Of a DNA stretch of 64,000 nucleotides, positions 27,088 to 37,311 are shown piece after piece. Below the pieces are notes generated by a model that was not told the origin of the DNA, ran no database searches, and saw nothing but the letters and a program-made list of their open reading frames with translations. The stretch spans positions 1 to 64,000 of the forward strand of contig PMOQ01000061.1 in assembly GCA_003161255.1 (NCBI GenBank). Reading direction: 5' to 3'. Origin of the DNA: Acidimicrobiaceae bacterium. Lineage in GTDB: Bacteria; Actinomycetota; Acidimicrobiia; Acidimicrobiales; RAAP-2. How positions within the stretch are numbered: position 1 is the stretch's first letter; each line of letters begins with the position of its first letter. Both the position numbers and the translations under genes were made by a program.

Positions 27088-27878
27088 GCAGTCCCACGGA
27101 TCTACCCAAGGACGCCGAAAGCCGGCTGGCAGAGCTCGGGCACGGGTTCTTCACGTCTGACCTCTCGGTCAACGAGTTCCTGCTGGTGAAGGAGACGGGG
27201 TTCCACCCGTTGGGCTTCGTCATGGGCTCGTCGATCTACCACACCGGCATACAGGGCCGGCGGTGGAGCAAGAGCCAGGAGCTCTCGAAACTCACCGAAG
27301 CCATGTACAACGCGAGGGAGCTCGCGATGACCCGCATGGAGGAGGAGGCCGACGAGCTCGGTGCCGACGGGATCGTCGGTGTCCGGCTCGACGTGAATTA
27401 CTACGAGTGGGGCAGCGACGCTGCAGAGTTCATCGCACTTGGGACGGCGGTCAAAGCCGAGGATGGGAAGTCCTACCGCAACAAGCACGGGAAGCCGTTC
27501 ACCTCGGACCTGTCCGGCCAGGACTTCTGGACGATCATGCAGACGGGGTATGTCCCTCAGGGTCTCGTGATGGGCACCTGCGTGTACCACATCGCCCACC
27601 GCGGGCTCGGGCAGACGCTCGGCTCGGTGGGCCAGAACATCGAGCTCCCCAACTTCACCCAAGCCCTCTACGAGGCCCGCGAGTTGGCCATGACCCGCAT
27701 GCAGGACGAGGGCAACGCGCTCGGCGCAACGGGCATCGTCGGGGTCCGCCTCGAGGAGAAGTCGCACCAGTGGGGATCGCACACCATCGAGTTCCTGTCC
27801 ATCGGCACAGCCGTGACCAAGACCACTGGTGACGTCACCCTCCCCAGGCCGACGGTCATCATCTCGCTGGACAACTGA
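27084..27878 (+). CDS. tandem YbjQ/UPF0145 (heavy-metal-binding-type) domain protein, copy 1
   Basis: A 264-residue protein of two homologous UPF0145 domains. The first runs from FFTSDLSVNEFLLVKETGFH to VGVRLDVNYYEWGSDAAEF and FIALGTAV. The second runs from FTSDLSGQDFWTIMQTGYVP to GIVGVRLEEKSHQWGSHTIE and IGTAV. Helices YNARELAMTRMEEEADELGA and YEARELAMTRMQDEGNALGA match family helix 2. Related YbjQ proteins form pentamers; the metal-binding title is not well supported. GTG start with GGAGG nearby, overlapping the upstream stop. Next gene overlaps by one base. Confidence 0.8.
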   Translation: MSSPTDLPKDAESRLAELGHGFFTSDLSVNEFLLVKETGFHPLGFVMGSSIYHTGIQGRRWSKSQELSKLTEAMYNARELAMTRMEEEADELGADGIVGVRLDVNYYEWGSDAAEFIALGTAVKAEDGKSYRNKHGKPFTSDLSGQDFWTIMQTGYVPQGLVMGTCVYHIAHRGLGQTLGSVGQNIELPNFTQALYEARELAMTRMQDEGNALGATGIVGVRLEEKSHQWGSHTIEFLSIGTAVTKTTGDVTLPRPTVIISLDN

Positions 27879-28789
27879 TGACCGGCCCGGGTGATCTGCC
27901 CGAAGCGGCGGCGAGACGGCTCGAGTCGGGGTCCTTCTCTTCGGGGTTAACCGTCCCGGACTTCGGCGCGTGCCTCCAGATGGGCCTGCGGCCGGTTGGC
28001 TTGGTCCAGGGGTTCTGCGCCATGCAGTGGTCCTGGTACGGGGCCGGGTCCCCATACATGCGGGGCATGTCGCCATACGGGACCAGCGACGGTGGCCAAG
28101 GCGGCTATTCGCAGAGCTGGCGGTGCCCCCACGGCCTCGTCTCTGCCGAGCACCGGGCGTGGGGACAGAACTACGAGCAGACGTGGGTTGAGTCGGCATG
28201 GCTGCAGGGCTACGGCTCCGCATACGGTCGCCTCATCGAGGAGGCGAAGGAGGTCGGCGCGCACGGCATCATCGGCGTGACCGACACCTCGCACAACCTC
28301 GCCGACATGAACGTGACCGAGTTCCACATGCTCGGCACCGCCGTCGTCGTCGAGGACGCGCCGGCCCCGCCAGGCGGCGATCCGTGGTCGACGTATCTCG
28401 CCGGGCAGCGTCTGGCCAAACTCATCGAGGCCGGTTTCATGCCGATCTCGGTGATCGCCGGGATCGCATCGGTCCGAGTCTGGGCGTACTGCATGACCGA
28501 GTACCTCATGGAGGGTCGGGTCGGCACGTACGGTTGGGGTGGAGCGACATCCACCCAAGAGATCGAACAGGTGTCCGAAGGTCATCTCGCGGCCCGAGCG
28601 TTGGCCCGAGAACACGTACGCCGCCAGCTCGGGTCCGACACGCTCCACGGCGTCTCGATCACCACGGCCGAGCGCGAGGTGGGCTCTGGCGACCAGGTGC
28701 TCGAGTGCACGCTCCGGGGCACCCGGGTTCGCCGGTTCAAGGGCTTCGATCCGATGCCCACCCCGAGGCCGACGGTTCGGCTGTCGTGA
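27878..28789 (+). CDS. tandem UPF0145-like domain protein, copy 2 (divergent)
   Basis: A 303-residue paralogue with two UPF0145-like domains. The first has FSSGLTVPDFGACLQMGLRP and GIIGVTDTSHNLADMNVTEF with LGTAVV. It carries a Gly/Tyr/Trp-rich insertion (QWSWYGAGSPYMRGMSPYGT). The second (LAGQRLAKLIEAGFMPISVI onward) is more degenerate and has ARALAREHVRRQLG as the helix. ATG overlaps the previous stop (TGATG) and the end overlaps the next GTG. The insertion might form a surface or contact loop. Confidence 0.75.
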   Translation: MTGPGDLPEAAARRLESGSFSSGLTVPDFGACLQMGLRPVGLVQGFCAMQWSWYGAGSPYMRGMSPYGTSDGGQGGYSQSWRCPHGLVSAEHRAWGQNYEQTWVESAWLQGYGSAYGRLIEEAKEVGAHGIIGVTDTSHNLADMNVTEFHMLGTAVVVEDAPAPPGGDPWSTYLAGQRLAKLIEAGFMPISVIAGIASVRVWAYCMTEYLMEGRVGTYGWGGATSTQEIEQVSEGHLAARALAREHVRRQLGSDTLHGVSITTAEREVGSGDQVLECTLRGTRVRRFKGFDPMPTPRPTVRLS

Positions 28790-29628
28790 GCGCGGACACT
28801 CCGTTGCCGATCGACGTCCGAACGGAGATGCGCAGCGCCGCAGCCTGGCTGGCCGACGGGGGATCGGCCCCGAGCGGTCGGGCAGTCACCTCGGACCTCA
28901 CGATCGACGAAGCGCTGTTGTTGCACTCGATCGGGTGGGAACCGGTCGAGCTCGTGTTCGGGGTCTCGGTGACTTCGGTGCCCGTCGGCGTGTGGACCTG
29001 GGGACGGGGGGAGATCAGCACCGCCTCCGACGCGCACAACCTGGCCGTCCACACGGCAGCCGAACGGCTCGGGCGCGAGTGCGCCAAGGCGGGCGGCCAC
29101 GGCGTGGTCGGGGTCCAGGTGAGCGTCGAGGTCACCCCCCACCACGTCGACGTCCACCTGGTCGGCACGGCCGTCCGGCCGGTCGACGGGAAGAAGCCGG
29201 GACAGACGTTCGTCTCGGATCTCTCGGCACGCGACTTCGTCCTGCTATCGAACGCCGGGTGGTCTCCTTTGGGATTGTCGTTCGGCGCAAGCTTCATCTA
29301 CGCGCCGCGCCGGGACGCGGCCACCGCGATCCGCCAGTCAAGCCAGAACATTGAACTCACCAATCTCACCGAGGCCCTCTATTCGGCCCGGGAGTCAGCG
29401 ATGGAACGGATGCAGGCGTCGGGCTTGGCCATGGCGGCCCAGGGCGTCGTCGGCGTGAGGATCACCGAGGGTCCGATGCGATTCGCGCGCCACGTCATCG
29501 GGTTCACCGTCTGGGGAACTGCGGTTCGTCTCGTCGCGGACAATCACGTGTACCTGAAGCCCGACATGGTGCTGCCGCTGGACGACGCCGTCGTTCAGTT
29601 CGAAGCTCAGTCTCTGAGGGGTCGTTAG
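28786..29628 (+). CDS. tandem UPF0145 domain protein, copy 3
   Basis: A 280-residue paralogue. Domain one starts TSDLTIDEALLLHSIGWEPV and ends HGVVGVQVSVEV with LVGTAVRP. Domain two starts FVSDLSARDFVLLSNAGWSP and contains YSARESAMERMQASGLAMAA, GVVGVRITEG and VWGTAVRL. GTG start within the stop of copy 2 (GTGA). It closes the operon; the next gene, bipA, has its own promoter-like box. Confidence 0.78.
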   Translation: MSADTPLPIDVRTEMRSAAAWLADGGSAPSGRAVTSDLTIDEALLLHSIGWEPVELVFGVSVTSVPVGVWTWGRGEISTASDAHNLAVHTAAERLGRECAKAGGHGVVGVQVSVEVTPHHVDVHLVGTAVRPVDGKKPGQTFVSDLSARDFVLLSNAGWSPLGLSFGASFIYAPRRDAATAIRQSSQNIELTNLTEALYSARESAMERMQASGLAMAAQGVVGVRITEGPMRFARHVIGFTVWGTAVRLVADNHVYLKPDMVLPLDDAVVQFEAQSLRGR

Positions 29629-29815
29629 CGTCCTCGGCTCTCGTGCAGGCGGATCGAGCCACCAGAGGGTGACGACGCACCGCGGCAATCGGTTTTCCCT
29701 GCGGAGTCCCGGGGCCTCGGACGTTCACATTCCGATCGGAAAGTGTGTCGGCGCGACGAGCACCGGGCATCAGGCAGTTCGGGCGGTCCCACAGGGTCGC
29801 TAACCTGGATGGACT

Positions 29816-31648
29816 GTGCTTCGTCGAGATCTCCGAAATGTCGCCATCGTGGCGCACGTCGACCACGGTAAAACCACGCTCGTCGACGCCATGCTCCGCC
29901 AGACGGGGGCCTTTCGGAGCAATCAGGTCGTCGCCGACCGAGTCCTCGACTCGGGGGATCTCGAGCGTGAAAAGGGCATCACCATCCTGGCCAAGCACAC
30001 GGCCGTCCAGCGAGGTCCGATAAAGATCACCATCGTCGATACCCCGGGGCACGCCGACTTCGGCGGCGAGGTCGAGCGTGGCTTGGCCATGGTCGACGGA
30101 GTGCTGCTGTTGGTCGATGCCTCCGAAGGCCCGCTCCCCCAGACCAGGTTCGTCTTGCGAAAGACCCTCGAGGCCCGCCTGCCTGTCGTGGTCGTCGTGA
30201 ACAAGGTCGATCGATCCGACGCTCGGATCGAAGAGGTGGTGCACGAGATCGAAGAGCTTTTCTTGGACCTAGATGCCGACGAGGACCAGGTCGGCTTTCC
30301 CGTCCTGTACGCCAACGCCCGAGCCGGCTGGGCCAGTACCGACCCGAATGTGAAAGGGACCGATCTCGCGCCGTTGTTCGACGCAATCGAGCAGCATGTT
30401 CCCGCCCCTTCCTACGAACCCGATCATCCTCTCCAGGCGCTCGTCACCAACCTGGACGCGTCGCTGTACGTCGGGCGCCTGGCGATCTGCCGGGTCCACA
30501 ACGGGACGCTGCGACGCGGTGACACGGTTGCGTGGTGTCGCATCGACGGCTCCGTGGAGAAGGCGAAGATAACGGAGATGTACGCGTCAAAGGCGCTTGA
30601 GCGCGTCGACACCGAAGAGGCCGGTCCCGGTGAGATCGTCGCGGTCGCCGGGATCCAAGAGGTGATGATCGGCGAGACGCTCTCGGACCCCGACGACCCG
30701 AGGCCCCTGCCGGCGATCCTGGTGGACGAACCGAGCCTTGCGGTCACGATCGGCGTCAACTCCTCGCCGCTGTCGGGGACCGAGGGCACGAAGCTGACCG
30801 CACGCCTGTTGAAGAACCGGCTCGACACCGAGCTGGTGGGAAACGTCTCGATCGCCGTCCTGCCGACGGCACGGCCCGACACCTGGGAGGTGCGGGGGCG
30901 AGGGGAACTGCAGCTGGCCGTTCTCGTCGAGACCATGCGGCGTGAGGGCTTTGAGCTGACCGTTGGCAAGCCGCAAGTGGTCACGCGGACGATCAACGGT
31001 GCCCTCCACGAGCCGATGGAGCGTCTGACGATCGACGCGCCCGACAGCTACATGGGCGTGGTCACGCAACTCCTCGCCCTCCGCCAGGGCCGATTGACCG
31101 AGATGGTCAACCACGGCTCCGGCTGGGTGCGATTGGACTACCGCATTCCGGCTCGCGGACTTGTCGGATTCCGCACGGAGTTCCTCATCGAGACGCGAGG
31201 GACGGGAGTGCTGCATTCGATCTTTGACGGATGGGAGCCGTGGCACGGCGACCTGCGCGTGAAGCGAAACGGCTCGATGGTCGCTGACCGACGGGGGCCG
31301 ACGACGACGTACGCGCTGATGGCGCTCGAACAACGCGGGGCGCTATTCGTCGGCCCCGCCACCGAGGTGTACGAGGGGATGATCGTGGGAGAGAACGCTC
31401 GATCGGAAGAGATGAACGTCAACCCGACCAAGGAAAAGAAGCTGACCAACGTTCGATCTTCAACGGCCGACGAGCTCGAGCGGCTGAGCCCACACCTGCA
31501 GCTCTCGCTCGAGCAGGCGCTCGAGTTCATCGTCGACGATGAGTGCGTCGAGGTGACCCCCAAGACAGTACGGCTCCGGAAGGTGGTCCTCGACCAGGCG
31601 ATTCGCGGTCGCCAGCGCAGCCGGGATCGACGAGACTCAGGGACCTGA
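29816..31648 (+). CDS. typA: ribosome-associated GTPase BipA/TypA
   Basis: A 610-residue translational GTPase. G1 [12 protein letters not shown] (about residues 13-24), G2 region around [11 protein letters not shown]3 [16 protein letters not shown] and G4 NKVDR are intact. Domain II, the EF-G-like domains III and V, and the BipA C-terminal domain (SRNSSE-like [20 protein letters not shown], then [20 protein letters not shown]) follow. It helps 50S assembly and stress or cold growth. GTG start; TAACCT nine bases upstream could give a near-leaderless mRNA. Confidence 0.95.
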   Translation: MLRRDLRNVAIVAHVDHGKTTLVDAMLRQTGAFRSNQVVADRVLDSGDLEREKGITILAKHTAVQRGPIKITIVDTPGHADFGGEVERGLAMVDGVLLLVDASEGPLPQTRFVLRKTLEARLPVVVVVNKVDRSDARIEEVVHEIEELFLDLDADEDQVGFPVLYANARAGWASTDPNVKGTDLAPLFDAIEQHVPAPSYEPDHPLQALVTNLDASLYVGRLAICRVHNGTLRRGDTVAWCRIDGSVEKAKITEMYASKALERVDTEEAGPGEIVAVAGIQEVMIGETLSDPDDPRPLPAILVDEPSLAVTIGVNSSPLSGTEGTKLTARLLKNRLDTELVGNVSIAVLPTARPDTWEVRGRGELQLAVLVETMRREGFELTVGKPQVVTRTINGALHEPMERLTIDAPDSYMGVVTQLLALRQGRLTEMVNHGSGWVRLDYRIPARGLVGFRTEFLIETRGTGVLHSIFDGWEPWHGDLRVKRNGSMVADRRGPTTTYALMALEQRGALFVGPATEVYEGMIVGENARSEEMNVNPTKEKKLTNVRSSTADELERLSPHLQLSLEQALEFIVDDECVEVTPKTVRLRKVVLDQAIRGRQRSRDRRDSGT

Positions 31649-31655
31649 AGGCGCG

Positions 31656-32135
31656 TCAGGCCGGGGCGCCATCCCGAGCGATCGTGCGGGCCAGGATGCC
31701 CAGCGTCGCTCGCAACGCACCCTCGGAGATGACCGGGAAGATTGCTCGTTCCTTCCAAACCGGATCAATGGAGGACCAGTCGTAGTACGACGTGACCAGC
31801 GTGCCCCCGTCGGTCGGCTCGAGTGTGTAGCCGTAGATGTGACCGATCGGAGGCTGGATCTGCCCGAGGATCGTCCAGGCGATCTCGCGGTCCTTGACGA
31901 ATGTCGTGATTGAGACGGTCACGTCGTAAAGGCCCAGCGGATAATCGTTGAGTGCCTCTCGGTCCATGTGGACCACAAAACTGTCCCCGACCGCAGAGGC
32001 CGGATCGCCAGTGGCGTCCATGAGCATCCCGGAGCTGTCGATCACGACATGACCCTGCGGGTCGCACAGCAGCCGGAAAATGGTGGCCGGGTCCGTCGGG
32101 ATGGTGCGTTGGACTTCCATGCGCTCGCTGTTCAT
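31656..32135 (-). CDS. SRPBCC/polyketide cyclase-like protein
   Basis: A 159-residue helix-grip lipid-binding-like protein: MEVQRTIPTDPATIFRLLCD is the usual N-terminal strand and helix. A central GDSFVVHMDR follows, then IYGYTLEPTDGGTLVTSYYD and the long C-terminal helix. Ligand unknown. ATG at 32135 chosen since GGAAGG sits nine bases upstream; an ATG at 32144 directly abuts that site. It is convergent with bipA. Confidence 0.7.
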   Translation of the reverse strand: MNSERMEVQRTIPTDPATIFRLLCDPQGHVVIDSSGMLMDATGDPASAVGDSFVVHMDREALNDYPLGLYDVTVSITTFVKDREIAWTILGQIQPPIGHIYGYTLEPTDGGTLVTSYYDWSSIDPVWKERAIFPVISEGALRATLGILARTIARDGAPA

Positions 32136-32235
32136 GACCAGCATCCTTCCACCGGCTCGGTAAGGGCCGCCATCGCCGCATCGCCACTCAGCCGCGCGCG
32201 CACGCCGTCGATGTCCACCGAACACCGTGCGGTGT

Positions 32236-32481
32236 CTAGCCCGCAGGAATTTCCTCCCACCATTGGCACCACCAATTGTCCCCCACGAGAATGCGGATCT
32301 TCGGATGCCAGCAATAGGAGAGGTCAGCCGTCTCGTCGAGGCAGTACCGACAGTTGTTGCACTGCTCGTCCCCCGAAGGCCGACCTCGGAGCACGGCGTT
32401 GGAGGCGAGAATCCGCAGTTCCATGGACAGTGTCTCATCGACCGGCTTCGGTTCTGGTTCAGGGATGACGTAGTCGGACAT
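32236..32481 (-). CDS. small cysteine-rich protein
   Basis: An 81-residue protein with an acidic Pro-rich N-terminus (MSDYVIPEPEPKPVDETLSM) and a cysteine cluster CNNCRYC followed by single Cys residues in LSYCWHPK and NWWCQWWEE. Five cysteines and several Trp suggest a small Fe-S or zinc protein, perhaps like the small high-potential or benzylsuccinate-associated kind; this is inference. It lies upstream of the SRPBCC gene on the same strand, 100 bases away. Confidence 0.6.
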   Translation of the reverse strand: MSDYVIPEPEPKPVDETLSMELRILASNAVLRGRPSGDEQCNNCRYCLDETADLSYCWHPKIRILVGDNWWCQWWEEIPAG

Positions 32482-32887
32482 GCGCCAGAGGGTACCGGCT
32501 CGACCAAACGGATCGGCACGTGGTCGGCCCGGCGATTGCCGGGATGGAAACAGGCCCCCGCTCCACACCCCACTGGCTGTGTGGAGTGTGGAGCCGGGGA
32601 CCGTGGTGGTCGCCTGCCCTTGAGCGGGATCACCCGGATCCGAGCTCGCGGCAACTCCGTCGTTGCCTTCACCCCGAGTCTGAAGTCCGGTCGCCGCGAG
32701 TGCATGAGTACGGCCATACTCAAATTCGGCCCCGGACCCGTTCTTAGATCTGCCGGGCAGTCCCCCGATGGCGGGGCGGTCCGGCACCGCGACATCGCCC
32801 GGTCGTGCGTGCGTGCCCGGTCAGATCGGCGCCGATCGGCACGGCCTGCTCGGCCTCGACCCCCAGACGGAGGCTTACGATGACAGT

Positions 32888-33178
32888 GTGGACCTCGTCA
32901 TCTCCGATGAAGCCCGGGCTTTCGTCAAGGCACACGGAGGCACCGCGTTCGTCACCGCGCACCGGCACCGGTGCTGCACCGGCGCGTTGACACTCCTCGA
33001 CGTCACGACCGAGATTCCGGCCGCCGACGCGGACTTCGAGTCGGTCGACGCAGGCGGCGTCCGGGTCCGGTTCAGCGGTGGGCCGAGTGGGCGACCCCAC
33101 AAGCTGGTCATCGAGCTCCGGGGACGCTTGAGACGCCACCCGGTCGCCTACTGGGACGGCTGCGCGTTCAAGCCGTAG
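32888..33178 (+). CDS. small CC-motif protein (IscA/HesB-like or CC/Se family candidate)
   Basis: A 96-residue protein: VDLVISDEARAFVKAHGGTA opens like HesB/IscA-type folds, then AHRHRCCTGALTLLDV has a paired CC flanked by His and Arg. It ends in a single Cys (WDGCAFKP). This resembles the CC/Se motif family, in which some members use selenocysteine. Here both positions are Cys. GTG start with GGAGG about 13 bases upstream; a GTG further up in frame could be used. Confidence 0.5.
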   Translation: MDLVISDEARAFVKAHGGTAFVTAHRHRCCTGALTLLDVTTEIPAADADFESVDAGGVRVRFSGGPSGRPHKLVIELRGRLRRHPVAYWDGCAFKP

Positions 33179-33289
33179 TGTCCCCGGAGCAGCCAAGTTC
33201 CATAGTGGGAGGGCACGTGTCGCATCCGGTTCGAGACAAGCCATCCTGCCCACCAGGCTCGCGCCGGGATCCGGCATAGACACGTCGGC

Positions 33290-34930
33290 ATGGGACTCAA
33301 CCACGCGGATGCGTTCATGGCCGTCGTTCGGGCCGTACCCGAACGGGAGGCGATCGTCTTTCGGGATCGTCGGCTGACCTTTGCATCGTTAGCCGACCGC
33401 TCGGTGCGCTTCGCCAGCATCCTCGACGACCATGGGATCACGCTGCAGCACGAACGCGACGGGCTGAAGGGTTGGGAGTCCGGCCAGGATCACGTCGCGC
33501 TGTATCTCTACAACGGCAACGAGTACATGGAGGGAATGCTCGGGTCGATTCTCGCCCGCGCCGTCTCGTTCAACGTCAACTATCGCTACGTCGAGGCCGA
33601 GCTGATCGACCTATTCAACGACGCCAGAGCCGCCGCGATCGTGTACCACGCCGCGTTCGCACCGGTTGTTGCCGCGGTTCTCGGTCATCTGGAGAGAGCC
33701 CCGCTCCTGTTGCAGGTGGCCGATGAGAGTGCAAACGATCTGCTTCCCGGGGCGCTCGACTACGAGGACGCAATCGCTCACGCTTCGGGGCGAATGCCCG
33801 ACGTCGACCGATCGCCCGACGATCTCTACGTGCTCTACACCGGCGGAACCACCGGCAGCCCGAAGGGAACGCTCTGGCGCCAGTCCGACATCTTCGACAC
33901 GACCCTCAACGGGTTGATCGCCACGGGCGGTGGGGACGCGTCGAGCGTCGAGGCACTCGAACGGACCGTGCAGGCGAGCAGCGAGCGCCGCGCACTCCCT
34001 GCGCCACCGCTCATGCATGGGGCCGGTCAGTGGGTTGCCCTCGGGATGTTGCTCGGCGGGGGCACCGTGGTCTTCCCAGACGCGGTGACCCAATTCGATC
34101 CGGTCTCGATTCTCGATGCGATCGAGCGCGAACGGGTCGAGCTTCTCGCAATCGTCGGGGACGCCTTCGCCCGGCCGCTGTGCGATGAGCTCGAGGAGCG
34201 GCCCCGAGACATGAGTTCGCTCGGCGCGATCATCAGCGGGGGCGCTGCGGTCAGCGTTGGGACCAAGTCCCGGCTTCATGCGATCCTGCCCGCCACCCTC
34301 CTGGTCGACTCCGGTGGGGCTTCTGAGACCGGGCCGCAGCTGAGCAACGTGAGCGGGGCCGGGGGTGACCCGACAAGCGGGCTGTTCCTACCCAGTGCGT
34401 CGACGTTCGTGCTGGACGAGGACCGCATTCGCATCCTGGAGCCGGGTCATGAAGGCATCGGCTGGCTGGCCCATGACGGGCCGATCCCGCTCGGTTACCT
34501 CCACGACGAAGCCAAGACGAACGCGACCTTCCCCGTGGTGGAGGGTCGGCGCATGGTGGTGCCGGGAGACCGGGCGAAGCTACGCACGGACGGACTCGTC
34601 GAACTAGTCGGCCGCGAGTCCATGACGATCAACTCGGGGGGCGAGAAGATCTTTGCGGAAGAGGTCGAACAGGCCTTGATGGCTCACCCCGACGTGCTCG
34701 ACGTCCTGGTGGTCGGCCGGGCCAGCGACCGATGGGGCCAGGAGGTCGCAGCGGTCGTTCAACTCACCACCGGGTCGACGGTGACCGACGAGGCGCTTCG
34801 GGCCACCGCCATAGATCACCTGGCGCGCTACAAGGCTCCGAAGACGATCGTGCGCGTCGACCACGTCCAAAGAACCGCCACCGGGAAGCCGGACTACCCG
34901 TGGGCAAAACAGGTGGTCGAGGCCGGCTGA
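33290..34930 (+). CDS. acyl-CoA synthetase (AMP-binding, FadD-like)
   Basis: A 546-residue adenylate-forming enzyme. The phosphate loop YTGGTTGSPKGT, the aromatic A5-type region VDSGGASETGP and the hinge GRESMTINSGGEKIFAEEVE are present. The catalytic Lys lies near the end in TATGKPDYPW. It activates a fatty or steroid-type acid to the CoA thioester; it looks like the FadD3/FadD19 branch, but the substrate cannot be fixed. It converges with the beta-lactamase-fold gene. Confidence 0.82.
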   Translation: MGLNHADAFMAVVRAVPEREAIVFRDRRLTFASLADRSVRFASILDDHGITLQHERDGLKGWESGQDHVALYLYNGNEYMEGMLGSILARAVSFNVNYRYVEAELIDLFNDARAAAIVYHAAFAPVVAAVLGHLERAPLLLQVADESANDLLPGALDYEDAIAHASGRMPDVDRSPDDLYVLYTGGTTGSPKGTLWRQSDIFDTTLNGLIATGGGDASSVEALERTVQASSERRALPAPPLMHGAGQWVALGMLLGGGTVVFPDAVTQFDPVSILDAIERERVELLAIVGDAFARPLCDELEERPRDMSSLGAIISGGAAVSVGTKSRLHAILPATLLVDSGGASETGPQLSNVSGAGGDPTSGLFLPSASTFVLDEDRIRILEPGHEGIGWLAHDGPIPLGYLHDEAKTNATFPVVEGRRMVVPGDRAKLRTDGLVELVGRESMTINSGGEKIFAEEVEQALMAHPDVLDVLVVGRASDRWGQEVAAVVQLTTGSTVTDEALRATAIDHLARYKAPKTIVRVDHVQRTATGKPDYPWAKQVVEAG

Positions 34931-34943
34931 GGTTGCCCGTCGT

Positions 34944-36107
34944 TCACCCGAGTGACGCGAACACCGCGTCGATGAGTGAGCGATTGCGCGGATTCTGCCA
35001 ACGTGGGCCCATGGAGTTGATCACGTAGCCGAAGGCGACCCCGACGTCCGGATCGCAGAAACCGAGCGAGCCACCCGCGCCGAAATGACCGAAGGCGCGG
35101 GGGCCGGGGCCGAGGGGCCGCTCCGGTTGGGTGAGCTGAAAGCCGAGCCCGAATCGGGACGGGCGATGGAGGACCAAGTCCGTCCCGGACGAGCGTTCCG
35201 TGGTGAACAGGTCGAGCGTGGCCCGGTCCACCACCCGGACCCCGCCGGCCTCACCTCCGGCGGCCAGAGCCTCGTAGATGCGGGCGACGGCTCTCGCCGA
35301 CGCGTGACCGTTGGTGGACGGGATCTCGGCCTTGCGCCATTGCGGGGTGTTCACCGCACCGGCGCCCGACAGACCCGACGGGTTGAAGTAGCCGTTGTGC
35401 TCCATCAACTCGGATTCCGAGAGGTTCTCGGGCTCGACTTCGGGTGGCGGCTCGCCGACCCACTGGAACTCGGCAACCCGATCGAAGAGCTCGTCCGGCA
35501 GGCCGATGTAGGCATCGGCGGCCAGGGGCGCCGCGATGTCTTCCCGGAGGATCGTGCCAAGCGAACGTCCGTCGATCCGGTGGACCAATTCTCCGACGAG
35601 GTAGCCGAAGGTGTTGGTGTGGTACCCATGGGCGGAACCCGGCTCCCACCAGGGCTCCTGCTCCTCCAACGCCGCGCACATCAGCTGGTGGTCAAGCATC
35701 GCTCCGGGAGGCAGGCGCCGACGCACCGCCGGCAGGCCCGCCTGGTGCGAGAGCAGCTGGCCGACCGTGATGCGACGCTTCCCGGCTGCGGCGAACTCCG
35801 GCCAGTACGCGCTCACGGGTTCGTCAACCTCGAGAAGCCCCTGGTCCACCAGCCGGGCCGCGCAGAGCGCCGCAAACGCCTTTCCGACCGAGAACACGTT
35901 GACCAAGGTGTCGCCTTGCCAGGGCGCGGCGGCGAGTGGACCGGCCCAGCCACCCCACAAGTCGACAACCACCGAGCCCCGCACGACCACGCACACGGCC
36001 GCGCCGACCTCACCACGCTCCGCGAAATTGGTGACGAAGGCGTCCCTGACCGCCTCGAAGCCGGGCGCACACGTCCCCCCCATCGGGGCGGGTTCAATTG
36101 CGCTCAC
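34944..36107 (-). CDS. serine hydrolase of the beta-lactamase (class C/EstB) family
   Basis: A 387-residue hydrolase. The nucleophile motif SxxK is [10 protein letters not shown], the second motif Y-x-N is [10 protein letters not shown], and the third is [10 protein letters not shown] near the C-terminus. No signal peptide is seen, so it is cytosolic, suiting an esterase or lactone hydrolase rather than an antibiotic enzyme. GTG at 36107 was chosen from AGGA seven bases upstream; an ATG at 36137 is an alternative. It partly overlaps nothing but is divergent from the LLM gene. Confidence 0.8.
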   Translation of the reverse strand: MSAIEPAPMGGTCAPGFEAVRDAFVTNFAERGEVGAAVCVVVRGSVVVDLWGGWAGPLAAAPWQGDTLVNVFSVGKAFAALCAARLVDQGLLEVDEPVSAYWPEFAAAGKRRITVGQLLSHQAGLPAVRRRLPPGAMLDHQLMCAALEEQEPWWEPGSAHGYHTNTFGYLVGELVHRIDGRSLGTILREDIAAPLAADAYIGLPDELFDRVAEFQWVGEPPPEVEPENLSESELMEHNGYFNPSGLSGAGAVNTPQWRKAEIPSTNGHASARAVARIYEALAAGGEAGGVRVVDRATLDLFTTERSSGTDLVLHRPSRFGLGFQLTQPERPLGPGPRAFGHFGAGGSLGFCDPDVGVAFGYVINSMGPRWQNPRNRSLIDAVFASLG

Positions 36108-36184
36108 GGCACAATCCTGGCGTCCGGGGGTCGCCATTGCCCAGGCCTGGGAAGCGGTGGGCCGGTCGCGGCGTTGGACCAATC

Positions 36185-37213
36185 ATGGTGCCGCTCTCCG
36201 TGCTGGAACTCGCGACTGTCGCGACCGGTTCCACGCCGGCGAGGGCCCTGGCGGAGACGACGAAGCTGGCCGGTGAGGCGGAGCGACTCGGCTACCACCG
36301 GCTTTGGGTTGCCGAGCACCACGGCATGCCGGCGGTGGCGAGCTCGGCTCCGGCCGTCCTGATCGCCCACCTGGCCAGCGCCACGTCCACGCTCCGGGTG
36401 GGTTCGGGTGGGGTCATGCTGCCGAACCACTCACCGCTTGTCGTGGCGGAGCAATTCGGCACCCTCGAGGCACTGCACCCCGGACGCATTGACCTGGGAT
36501 TGGGGCGAGCACCCGGGACCGACCACCAGACGGCACGGGCGCTGCGCCGCACCCGGGACCTCGGCGCTGACCACTTCCCGGACGACGTGGTCGAGCTCAT
36601 CAGGTATTTGGCACCGAGCGACGGACCGCCCGGCCATCCTTCCGCCAACCCGGGCGCCGGCTATCTACCCGAGGTGTGGCTTCTCGGCTCGTCGCTCTTC
36701 AGCGCGCAGCTCGCAGGGCTTTTGGGCCTGCCCTTCTCGTTCGCCTACCACTTCAGTCCCGGCCCGGTCGACGCGGCGCTCGACGCCTATCGCGAGACGT
36801 TTCGGCCATCGCATCTTCTCGCCGAGCCGAAGGCGATGGTCGCCGTCTCGGTGATCTGCGCCCCGAGCGACGAGGAAGCCCGTTGGCTCGCCGGATCATC
36901 GGCACTCAGCATCCTGCAGCGCCGAACCGGCCGGCTCGGACTTCTTCCGTCTCCCGAGGAGGCCCACCGGTACGAGTTCTCCGCATCCGACTCGGCCATC
37001 ATCGAAGAGACGATGTCCACCCACGTGATCGGGGCCCCGTCGACGGTTGTCGACGGGATCAACCGGCTCGCCCAGAGGACCGGGGCCGACGAGCTGATGA
37101 TCTCGACCCGGGTGCACTCCTACGATGCCCGCGTGCAGTCGCTGTCGCTGGTGTCGAAGCACTTCGGCTTGGCCAGAGCGAGCGATGTCGACAGCGAGCC
37201 CATCGATCGGTAG
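36185..37213 (+). CDS. LLM class flavin-dependent oxidoreductase (MsnO8-like)
   Basis: A 342-residue TIM-barrel luciferase-like enzyme. [20 protein letters not shown] is the standard opening of the MsnO8 group. [55 protein letters not shown] and the C-terminal helix [13 protein letters not shown] follow. It uses FMN or F420 and a reduced partner for an unknown substrate. Divergent from the serine hydrolase by 77 bases. Confidence 0.8.
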   Translation: MVPLSVLELATVATGSTPARALAETTKLAGEAERLGYHRLWVAEHHGMPAVASSAPAVLIAHLASATSTLRVGSGGVMLPNHSPLVVAEQFGTLEALHPGRIDLGLGRAPGTDHQTARALRRTRDLGADHFPDDVVELIRYLAPSDGPPGHPSANPGAGYLPEVWLLGSSLFSAQLAGLLGLPFSFAYHFSPGPVDAALDAYRETFRPSHLLAEPKAMVAVSVICAPSDEEARWLAGSSALSILQRRTGRLGLLPSPEEAHRYEFSASDSAIIEETMSTHVIGAPSTVVDGINRLAQRTGADELMISTRVHSYDARVQSLSLVSKHFGLARASDVDSEPIDR

Positions 37214-37220
37214 CTCCAAG

Positions 37221-37256
37221 AACAAGACCACGGGCCAGCTCTGGCTCTTTGTTCGA
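37221..37256. terminator. possible bidirectional hairpin
   Basis: GAACAA at the left and TTGTTC at the right enclose GCCAG-CT-CTGGC. The imperfect hairpin sits between the convergent LLM gene and the aminotransferase gene, so it may end both transcripts. Confidence 0.35.
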
Positions 37257-37311
37257 AGCGTGTCCGGTGGGAGTGTCAGGGTCCTGGTCTGATCGAAGTC
37301 GTTCTCGCCGC

